Source: Acidobacteriota bacterium (lineage in GTDB: Bacteria; Acidobacteriota; Blastocatellia; RBC074). Taken from it: a stretch of DNA of 64,000 nt. The notes beneath the pieces are model-generated. The model had not been told where the DNA came from. It did not search any database and saw only the letters and a list, made by a program, of their open reading frames with translations. Below, piece by piece: positions 35,172 to 45,320 of the stretch. Each line of letters starts with the position of its first letter. Positions within the stretch are counted from its first letter, which is position 1. The DNA is taken from the NCBI GenBank assembly GCA_016196035.1, contig JACPYM010000088.1, positions 62,001 to 126,000 of the forward strand. Reading direction: 5' to 3'. The translations under genes and the position numbers were made by a program.

Positions 35172-36209
35172 ATGGCGAAACGATTAACTGAAATGGTGAA
35201 TTGTGCCGGTTGAGCGTCAAAGCTCTCACCGAGCACACTCGCTCAGGTTCTGAGCGGGCTACCACCACAACCGCATAACCCAAACTTGCTAGTTGGCTTT
35301 GAGAACGCCGACGATGCCGGGGTGTATCAACTGCGTGATGATCTCGCCATCGTGCAGACGCTCGACTTTTTCACGCCCATCGTGGACGACCCGTTTGATT
35401 ACGGGCGCATCGCCGCGCTCAATTCGATCAATGACGTGTGGGCGATGGGCGGGACGCCGATTACGGCGATGGCGATCACCTGCTTTCCCAAAAAGGGCGT
35501 GCCCGTTGAAATCCTGGGTGACATCATGCGCGGCGGGCTTTCGATTCTGACCGAAAACGGCGTCGCCCTGATCGGTGGGCATTCAGTGCAAAGCGAAGAG
35601 ATTATGTTCGGCTACTCGGTCACCGGCATCATTCATCCCGACGAAGTCGCCACGAACGACGGTGCCAAACCGGGCGATGTGCTGTTGCTGACCAAAGCGC
35701 TGGGCACAGGCATCATTTCAACTGGCATTAAGTTTAAGAAAGTCACCCCGGAGATTGCGCAACATTCCATTGCCACGATGCTGACTCCGGGCCGCCAGGC
35801 TGCAGCGGCAATGCGCGAATTCGGCGTGCGGGGCGCAACCGACATTACGGGTTTCGGGTTGCTGGGACATGCCTGGGAAGTGGCCAAGGCCAGCCATGTC
35901 ACCTTTGAAATTGAGGCCGAGCAACTTCCCCTCTTGCCCGGCGCGTTGGAATTGGCGAGCCGCAAGTTGCTGACCCAGGGCGATAAAACCAATCGCGAAT
36001 ATGTCGGCGCGGGCGTGCAATTGAGCGGCGCGCTCAGCAAGGAGATGGCGAGCGTGCTGTTCGATCCGCAAACGGCGGGCGGCATGTTGATCGCGGTGGC
36101 CTTGGATAAGGCAGATGCCTTACTCGCCCGCTTGCGGGAGAGCTATGCCGCGGCGGCGCGGATTGGGCGTGTGATTGACTTTGCGGGCACGCATGTCGTC
36201 GTACATTGA
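35172..36209 (+). CDS. selD: Selenide, water dikinase (SelD), a selenocysteine-containing enzyme read through an in-frame TGA
   Basis: 345 residues if the TGA at 35211-35213 (codon 14) is read as selenocysteine. It makes selenophosphate from selenide and ATP for Sec and selenouridine synthesis. From ATG 35172 the frame reads [13 protein letters not shown][16 protein letters not shown], which aligns with the SelD active site where Cys or Sec sits before x-x-K; the Lys is present. Downstream are [42 protein letters not shown] and [11 protein letters not shown]. If the TGA were a stop the gene would have to start at TTG 35286 and lose its catalytic residue. A SECIS-like hairpin follows the TGA. 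Full length matches the usual ~347. Confidence 0.92.
35238..35258 (+). promoter_or_regulatory. Candidate bacterial SECIS element in selD
   Basis: Stem CGCTCA (35240-35245) / TGAGCG (35251-35256) with loop GGTTC, extendable by two outer pairs. The apical loop begins with GGU, as preferred by SelB, and lies 33 bases downstream of the Sec TGA, within the range known for bacterial SECIS. It is inside the coding sequence, as expected in bacteria. Confidence 0.7.
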
Positions 36210-36305
36210 GCATGGTTGGGAACCGGCGCGGCTGGCCTTCTTGACACCTCTTGAAGGCGCTTCTTAGAATGCCCGCGCAAATCAACAATACAACGGAGAA
36301 ATCAG

Positions 36306-36734
36306 TTGCAAAGCGAGAAAACTTTTAGCGCTCCGATTGCCCTGGAGCCGGTCTCGACCGGGCGCACGCTGGCGGCTTGCCTAGCCGCCCTGGTGTTTCC
36401 CGGCCTGGGCCACGCCGTCTTGGGCAGATGGGGCCGCGCGCTGTTGCTGGCGGTGACGATTGCCCTGCTGTTCGTCTTCGGCTTCTGGATGGAAGGCCAT
36501 CTGTTCTGGCCGGAGCGCAATGAATGGCTGACGTGGTTTTTCAGCGTGCTGGATATGGGCTTGGGACTTCCCTACCTCGTCTGCCTGATGCTGGACAAAG
36601 GCTTTGCCGTCACCGCCGAGCAAGCCGCCAAAATCACGTTTGAATACGGCAACACGTTTCTTTGCGTCGCGGGCGCCTTGAATTTGCTGTCAGCGATGGA
36701 TGCCTACGACATTGCCATCGGGAGGAAGCCGTGA
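36306..36734 (+). CDS. Small membrane protein (DUF6677-like)
   Basis: 142 residues, TTG start at 36306 behind a GGAGA. Hydrophobic segments at about residues 20-65, 72-95 and 115-130; the first holds FPGLGHAVLGRWGRALLL, a Gly-rich helix pair seen in small acidobacterial membrane proteins. It is the first of three short membrane-protein genes that overlap or nearly abut. Function unknown. Confidence 0.75.
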   Translation: MQSEKTFSAPIALEPVSTGRTLAACLAALVFPGLGHAVLGRWGRALLLAVTIALLFVFGFWMEGHLFWPERNEWLTWFFSVLDMGLGLPYLVCLMLDKGFAVTAEQAAKITFEYGNTFLCVAGALNLLSAMDAYDIAIGRKP

Positions 36735-36907
36735 CCCATTTTATCGCGATGGTGTTGTTCAGCTTGCTGGTTTCGGTCGCCTTCGCAGTGTTGTCACAGG
36801 AACATCACTCGACCGAAGAGCGGGTGAAATATGGCTTCAAAGTCTTCGGCTATTTTGTCGGCGTGGGGCTGGTGATTGCCTGGATTCTTTATCCTTTGCC
36901 TCTCTAA
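36731..36907 (+). CDS. 58-residue membrane protein
   Basis: GTG start at 36731 overlapping the TGA of the previous gene (GTGA), with GGAGG 5 bases upstream. Two membrane helices (about residues 4-20 and 36-55) flank a short polar stretch SQEHHSTEERVKYG. Coupled to its upstream neighbour; function unknown. Confidence 0.75.
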   Translation: MTHFIAMVLFSLLVSVAFAVLSQEHHSTEERVKYGFKVFGYFVGVGLVIAWILYPLPL

Positions 36908-36928
36908 CCGATTCTTGAGACGCAGCCT

Positions 36929-37375
36929 ATGGACATCTTCAACTCGGTCTTCGGCGACTCTTACACGCGGCAAATGCTGGCCGCGATTGCGTTGTTGATT
37001 GTCGCGGCCATTCTTTGGCTGGTGTGGAAGTTCTTCTTTTCGCTCTTCAAGCATGTCTTAATGGCCTTGTTTATCGCAGCCATCGCTTCGACTGTTTACT
37101 ATTACGTAATGAATCAGCCGCCGCCGCGCGACCCGAGTGTCGGCAAACATGCGTATGGCGTCAGCAGTGGCCGCTATTTAGGCGTGGTCGAAGGCGCGCA
37201 AAATGATCCGCAAAGTGGCCCGGTGTGGATCATCCGCCAACCGGGCGGACAGCCGACCAAGCTTGCCAAGGCGCGCGTGATCGTGAAAGACAAAATGGAG
37301 CCGCTTGCTGCCGAATCGCCTGCCGCTACGGCAACACCCGCGCAAAATCCTAAGCCCAGACCTAGCAAAAAGTAG
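36929..37375 (+). CDS. Membrane protein with C-terminal soluble tail, unknown function
   Basis: 148 residues. Two membrane segments (about 15-35 and 40-62) are followed by a soluble part (PVWIIRQPGGQPTKLAKARVIVKDKME) and a Pro/Ala/Lys-rich tail. 21 bases after the 58-residue gene and 24 bases before the kinase, so the four genes may form one operon. No family recognised. Confidence 0.7.
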   Translation: MDIFNSVFGDSYTRQMLAAIALLIVAAILWLVWKFFFSLFKHVLMALFIAAIASTVYYYVMNQPPPRDPSVGKHAYGVSSGRYLGVVEGAQNDPQSGPVWIIRQPGGQPTKLAKARVIVKDKMEPLAAESPAATATPAQNPKPRPSKK

Positions 37376-37399
37376 CACGTTAAAAGCTGGAGTGCCGCT

Positions 37400-40312
<2,913 letters not shown>

Positions 40313-40446
40313 AATGGCTTATCCAGCCACGGTGTTGCTGACCGAACTCTTGGGCTATAGCTCAGCCTGCAAAAGAGGGCCGGTAAAGCAACTCGCTCGA
40401 CCAGCCCTTCCACTTCTTCAAAGGCTAAACTAACGCAGCGCGCTGC

Positions 40447-43400
40447 CTACTTAATGTTGACCTTGACCGTGTTCGCTGCCTGTCCATCCACCGTCAACAC
40501 CACGTCCGCTTCGCCGCGCCCGAGCAAGCTACGCGGAATGCGCACATTGACTTGATCGAGGCCGACCAGCCCGCCTTGCGACCCAGCGAAAGAAACCTCG
40601 GACGTCGCCCCACCGATGGTCGCCACGACCGTCGTCAGCGAATTGCGGAAACGGATACCAGTGCCGAAGAGCACCAGGAAGACCTGGTCGCTGGTGGGGC
40701 CAAGGTCAAGCGCGCGCGCGACGAACGTGGTCCCGTCGAACTGTGCGACCAACTCGGTGCTTTGCGCGCCGTCAGCCTTGACGCGCAAGGCTATCGCAGC
40801 CGGGACGCCTTGCCCGTTGGCATTGGCGGTGAACAACCCCGGCGCGACCTGGGCGATCTGCACCATTCCGGTGGCGATGCTCGCCGTCCCGCTCAAGGCG
40901 CTGACAACAGCAGGCCCTGGCAGTGTCCCCGGCGGGATTTGGTAGTTGATCTGGCCGGGCGAAACAAAGAAGAGGGGCGCGAGACGCTCGGTCCCGGCGC
41001 TGTCCTTGACCCGCACGCTGACCCCGGCAAGCAGTGTCGGCAGCGGCGTGGTGGTGGCCGCTTGGGTAGTCGCAGCCAGGCCAGCGCCAAAGGCGGCGTT
41101 GATGGATTCGGTGGCGGCTGCCGCTCCGCTGAAACTGGCGGCCGAGATGCTTGCCAGGCTCGTGGCCCGGTCATCCGCGCTGAACTTGGTAAAGAAGCCG
41201 TCGGTGCCGCTTTTGCGCGCCGCTTGCAGCGGGTTCTTGGTCGGGAAATTGGTCGAAGTGGTTTCCCCGGCCACATAAGCATTGCCTGCTGCATCAATCG
41301 CGAGGTCTATGCCCAAATCCTTGCCGCTGCCACCGAGGTAGGTCGAATAGACCAGTCCGCTGCCCGCTTGGTTTAACTTCGTCACGAACGCGTCGGTGGC
41401 CCCGCCATAGGTTGACTGTGTGGCGTTCGCACGCGGGAAGTTGGTTGAACTCGTCTCCCCGGTCACGTAAGCGTTGCCGCCCCCGTCCACCGCAACGCCG
41501 TATGCCAGATCATCGCTACTGCCACCGAGATAGGTCGAATAGACAAGGGCTGACCCCGCCGGATTTATCTTCGTGACAAAAGCATCGGTGAATGAGCTGC
41601 TGTTGCCGAGCGCCGGCTGCAAAGGATTCTTGGTAGGAAAATCGGTTGAGGTTGTATAGCCCACGACATAGGCGTTGCCGGCCTCATCCGCCCTGATGGC
41701 ATAGCCCGCATCCTCACCCTTCCCCCCGAAGTAGGTGGAATAAACCAGCGCCGTGCCGTCAGCGTTGAGCTTAAAGACGACGGCGTCAACTGCGCCGCCG
41801 AACGTTGGTTGCAAGGGATTCTTGACCGCGAAGTCAGACGAGCTGGTATACCCGGTCACATAGGCGTTACCGGCCCCGTCCACAGCAATGGCGTAAGCCG
41901 CGTTGTTCCGGCTGCCGCCCAGGTAAGTGGAATAGATCAGTGCCGTGCCGACGGCGTTGAGCTTGGTGACGAAAGCGTCATAACAGAAGGGCGCATCGCT
42001 GCAAGTGGCGCCCTTAAGGCTGGCCTGCACGGGGTTCTTGGTCGGGAAATTGGTCGAACGGGTATAGCCTGCGATGTAAGCATTGCCGGCCGTATCCAGC
42101 GCCACGCTACCGGCGACATCCCCCAAACCGCCGCCAAGATATGAAGAGTAAACCAGCGCCGCACCGTTCGCATTCAGCTTGGTCACGAAAACATCGGTGA
42201 CCCCGCCCAGAGTAGTCTGGAAAACGCCGGTCGTTACTGGGAAATTGGTTGATTCCGTCTCCCCAGCGACATAGACATTGCCCGCCCCATCAATGGTGAT
42301 GCCATCAGGATAATCATCGCCGCTGCCGCCGAGGTAGGTGGAGTAAATCAGCGCCGTGCCAGCCGGATTGAGCTTCGCCACGAACACGTCGTCTCCCGCG
42401 CTCTTCGTCGCGCGCAAGGCATTGGCGGTCGGGAAATCGGCGGCCGCGGTATAGCCTGCCAGATAAACATTGCCGGCAGCATCCGTCACTACTTTGCTGA
42501 TGCTATCGGTGCCGGTGCCGCCGAGATAGCTTGAATAGACAAGTGTGGGGTCAATCACCAACGACTTACTGTGGTCATACGCGGCGACCTCAAAACCGGC
42601 CACGCGCTTGCCCCTGAGCACGAAGCGGCCCGCGACGGGTTGGCGCGCGCCGTCGCTGTTTTGATAAATGACCGGCGTGTGCTGCCGCACTTCACCCATA
42701 GCGGTCTTAATCACCAGATCGCCGCGCGCGTCAATCCGCACCTGTTTGGCGCCCGCAAAGGCCAGTTGGATGCGGTTAGGGTCAGCGCCTGGCGCGACCA
42801 CCCAGTCATATTCGAGTTGCCGCTCATTGCCGTAGTAGACCAAATCAATACCGGGGTAGACCGCCCGGCATTGCACCTTGGCGTAGTGGGCCACGTCTGT
42901 ACGCCACTGCCCAGGGTTTGAGCCAGTGAAGTAATTGCTTTTGCCGGGCAGTTCTTCCAAACCCACGACCGAGGCCGCCGGATTCGCGCCCACGAACTGC
43001 ATCCGCACGGCTGCGCTGGCAACCGCCCGCGCTTGCGTGCTTGCCGCGCGCACCTTCTTTTCGCGCTGGCCCGCGCCTGGTTTGATAAAGGCCAGCACCG
43101 CCTCGGTCGCGGTTAGATAGAGGTTATAGCCAACACCGCGCGCGCTAAATTTGACTTCAGCCACGCTTTGTCCTTGGTTGGCTTCAAAACTCAACGGCAA
43201 CTTTCCATACGCCCCGCTCACCCGCGCGTTCGTCGCCTTAGCAGGTTGAACCAAGCTTGTGGCCGCCGCCAATGGTTGAGCGGCGCTCGCTTTACTGCCA
43301 GGGTTTGACTCAGCCCTCCGGCCCAAAGAGGGGCTGGGCAAGACCAGGCTAATGACGAAAAGCGCGCTGGTCAGCTTGGCGATTGTTTGACGCTGGTGCC

Positions 43401-43479
43401 AGCGGCTTGCCAAGCTCAGGGTGAGTGCGGCTGTTGTAGCGCGGCAAAATCGGTTACTGGGTAGGGTTGTTTTTTTCAC
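40447..43479 (-). CDS. Secreted SBBP-repeat protein with TIGR03437-type C-terminus
   Basis: 1010 residues from a GTG at 43479, chosen because AAAGGAG lies 9 bases upstream; an ATG 26 codons earlier has none. Signal peptide about residues 30-50. A DUF7948-like N-terminal part (SFEANQGQSVAEVKFSARG...QLEYDWVVAPGADPNRI, about 95-300) leads into seven SBBP (beta-propeller) repeats built on YSTYLGG...DAAGNAYVAGYT...FPTKNPLQ (about 310-780), and a TIGR03437 domain (about 790-1010, FFVSPGQINYQIPPGT). Probably a surface or secreted adhesive/propeller protein. It is divergent from the ECF sigma gene. Confidence 0.92.
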   Translation of the reverse strand: MKKTTLPSNRFCRATTAALTLSLASRWHQRQTIAKLTSALFVISLVLPSPSLGRRAESNPGSKASAAQPLAAATSLVQPAKATNARVSGAYGKLPLSFEANQGQSVAEVKFSARGVGYNLYLTATEAVLAFIKPGAGQREKKVRAASTQARAVASAAVRMQFVGANPAASVVGLEELPGKSNYFTGSNPGQWRTDVAHYAKVQCRAVYPGIDLVYYGNERQLEYDWVVAPGADPNRIQLAFAGAKQVRIDARGDLVIKTAMGEVRQHTPVIYQNSDGARQPVAGRFVLRGKRVAGFEVAAYDHSKSLVIDPTLVYSSYLGGTGTDSISKVVTDAAGNVYLAGYTAAADFPTANALRATKSAGDDVFVAKLNPAGTALIYSTYLGGSGDDYPDGITIDGAGNVYVAGETESTNFPVTTGVFQTTLGGVTDVFVTKLNANGAALVYSSYLGGGLGDVAGSVALDTAGNAYIAGYTRSTNFPTKNPVQASLKGATCSDAPFCYDAFVTKLNAVGTALIYSTYLGGSRNNAAYAIAVDGAGNAYVTGYTSSSDFAVKNPLQPTFGGAVDAVVFKLNADGTALVYSTYFGGKGEDAGYAIRADEAGNAYVVGYTTSTDFPTKNPLQPALGNSSSFTDAFVTKINPAGSALVYSTYLGGSSDDLAYGVAVDGGGNAYVTGETSSTNFPRANATQSTYGGATDAFVTKLNQAGSGLVYSTYLGGSGKDLGIDLAIDAAGNAYVAGETTSTNFPTKNPLQAARKSGTDGFFTKFSADDRATSLASISAASFSGAAAATESINAAFGAGLAATTQAATTTPLPTLLAGVSVRVKDSAGTERLAPLFFVSPGQINYQIPPGTLPGPAVVSALSGTASIATGMVQIAQVAPGLFTANANGQGVPAAIALRVKADGAQSTELVAQFDGTTFVARALDLGPTSDQVFLVLFGTGIRFRNSLTTVVATIGGATSEVSFAGSQGGLVGLDQVNVRIPRSLLGRGEADVVLTVDGQAANTVKVNIK

Positions 43480-43618
43480 GGCAATGCTCCTTTGACATTC
43501 GTCAGGCCTCCGCCTGATGATTTGGGCCAACCGTCGCAAGACGGCACAAGACTTCATGCTGTAAGGCGCAAAGCCGGGAAATCAGGGGTCATCCCGAAAA
43601 TCATTTTTGACCATTGTT

Positions 43619-43699
43619 GCTAGTACTTCATCAACTTGAAATTGAGAGGCACCAGAACGGCGGCAACCGCCAGCGTTTTCAACTTGATGCAGCACTAGC
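43619..43699. repeat. Imperfect 23-bp inverted repeat upstream of the second sigma gene
   Basis: GCTAGTACTTCATCAACTTG (from 43619) pairs with CAAGTTGATGCAGCACTAGC-like sequence ending at 43699, with three mismatches. It ends 22 bases before the sigma ATG, in the divergent region with the SBBP gene, so it could be an operator. Confidence 0.6.
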
Positions 43700-43720
43700 G
43701 CAAGGGCCACCCAAGGACAC

Positions 43721-44344
43721 ATGGTTATGGCCGAGCAGAACAAGCCAACCATCAACGTAACGCAATTGCTGCGGGCCTGGCGGCAGGGCGATGAAGCGGC
43801 GATGCAGGAATTGATGTCTGTCGTCTATGCCGAATTGCGGCGGCTGGCGGCTCATTACTTGCGCGGCGAACACGCCGGACACACGTTGCAGCCGACGGCG
43901 CTGGTGCATGAAGCGTGGTTACGGCTGATCGAGATTGACCGGATCGAGTGGCAAAGCCGCGCGCATTTCTTCGGCATCGCCGCAACGTTGATGCGGCGCA
44001 TTCTGGTTGATCACGCGCGCGTCAAGCGGGCCGCCAAACGCGATAGCGGCGGCGAAATGCTGTCGCTATCCGCCGCCGCAGATTTTCCCGCCCAGCCCGT
44101 GCTGGATGTGCTGGCGCTCAATGCCGCGCTCACCGAATTGGAACGGCTCGACCCGCGCCAAGGCCGCGTCGTCGAGTTGCGTTTCTTTGCCGGCTTGTCC
44201 GTCGAAGAGACCGCCGAAGTGCTGGGCATTTCGGCGAAGACCGTCAAACGCGATTGGAGCACGGCCAAACTCTGGCTGGCGCGCGCCATCGGCAACCAGC
44301 CGGGCGAATCGGCGGGACCGACGGGGCTGACGGGAAATGACTAA
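43721..44344 (+). CDS. ECF-like RNA polymerase sigma factor (pfam07638 type), second copy
   Basis: 207 residues. Region 2: LLRAWRQGDEAAMQELMSVVYAELRRLAAHYLRGEHAGHTLQPTALVHEAWLRL; subfamily linker TLMRRILVDHARVKRAAKRD; region 4 with the helix-turn-helix LSVEETAEVLGISAKTVKRDWSTAKLWLARAI. It is clearly paralogous to 17200-17778. No anti-sigma gene adjoins it; the nearest partners are the SBBP protein and the TPR kinase. Starts at Met1 or Met3. Confidence 0.93.
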   Translation: MVMAEQNKPTINVTQLLRAWRQGDEAAMQELMSVVYAELRRLAAHYLRGEHAGHTLQPTALVHEAWLRLIEIDRIEWQSRAHFFGIAATLMRRILVDHARVKRAAKRDSGGEMLSLSAAADFPAQPVLDVLALNAALTELERLDPRQGRVVELRFFAGLSVEETAEVLGISAKTVKRDWSTAKLWLARAIGNQPGESAGPTGLTGND

Positions 44345-44472
44345 CCCCGTGGCCTTGCCGCTGCCTACGATTCACGCCGTTCATTGCCCCAATCAGCCAG
44401 GCTCATCAACAAACTGCGCGGCGTTTTACCGCAACTTTACTAATTCGGTTTGACCAATTACGATGCCTTCTT

Positions 44473-45246
44473 ATGCCTTTGCACGATACGCCAGCCTATG
44501 TGCTGCGCACCTTTACACTCAAGGAAGCCGACAAAATCTGCGTGTTTTTGACGCGCGCGGCGGGCAAGGTGCGCGGCGTAGCCAAGGGCGCGCGGCGTTT
44601 GCGCAGCCGTTTCGGGGCGAGTCTGGAACCGTTCACCGAGGTGCAACTCACCTATTACCAGAACGAGGCCAAAGAGTTAGTCTCGATTTCCAGTTGCGAA
44701 ATCCTGCGCTCGCCCTTTGTCTCAAATGTCAGCAGCGAACGGCTGGGCGTGTGGCATTACCTGTCAGAATTGCTGCAAGAATTCGTCCCCGATCACGAAC
44801 CGAACGAGGTGCTTTACCGGCTGATTGGCGCGACGGTCGAGGCGCTCGGCAAGGCTTCGGATCAACAAGCGGTGCTGCTGACACGGTACTTTGAACTCTG
44901 GTTGTTGAAGCTGGCCGGTTTTCTCGCCGACCTGCGCCGCTGCGGTCAATGCCAAACGGTTTTTACCGCCGAAGAGCGCGTCTGGCTCAACAATGAAGGC
45001 TTGCCGCGTTGTTACAACTGCGGCGCGGGCGTGGGCGACGAGTTAGCCCCGCGCACAAGGCAGTTGGTCGCCACAATGCTGGCCCAACCGCCGCACAAAT
45101 TGCTGGACGCAGCACCAGATGAGCAGACACTGCTGCAACTTGGCGCGCTGACGACCAAACTCATCGCGCGCATTCTGGAACGCGAACTCAAATCATTCGA
45201 GATGCTAGACCGGTTGAAACCGGGAGAACTAGGGGCTAGGGGCTAG
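44473..45246 (+). CDS. recO: DNA repair protein RecO
   Basis: 257 residues. RecO loads RecA on SSB-coated DNA together with RecR. The N-terminal OB fold (DTPAYVLRTFTLKEADKICVFLTRAAGKVRGVAKGARR) and the central helical part with a four-Cys zinc site (CGQCQ...CYNCG, about residues 157-185) are typical. The last five residues (LGARG) and the TAG stop are encoded inside a heptanucleotide array, so the C-terminus has been set by repeat growth. No SD is evident. Confidence 0.93.
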   Translation: MPLHDTPAYVLRTFTLKEADKICVFLTRAAGKVRGVAKGARRLRSRFGASLEPFTEVQLTYYQNEAKELVSISSCEILRSPFVSNVSSERLGVWHYLSELLQEFVPDHEPNEVLYRLIGATVEALGKASDQQAVLLTRYFELWLLKLAGFLADLRRCGQCQTVFTAEERVWLNNEGLPRCYNCGAGVGDELAPRTRQLVATMLAQPPHKLLDAAPDEQTLLQLGALTTKLIARILERELKSFEMLDRLKPGELGARG

Positions 45247-45288
45247 GGGCTGGAATTTCATCGCCAGCCCCTAGCCCCTAGCCCCTAG
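45229..45288. repeat. CTAGGGG heptamer hairpin between recO and ppdK
   Basis: Left arm 45229-45253 is three CTAGGGG units plus CTGG; right arm 45264-45288 is its exact reverse complement. 25 bp of perfect pairing with a 10-base loop. The recO stop codon lies in the left arm. Confidence 0.9.
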
Positions 45289-45320
45289 CCTCAAACTTTA
45301 CAGGGAGATCACAAACAACG

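Noticed and set aside
35286-36209. selD as a truncated gene starting at TTG 35286
   Set aside because: It would lack the catalytic Cys/Sec and the ATP-site Lys, while the upstream sequence in the same frame encodes both apart from one TGA at the Sec position.
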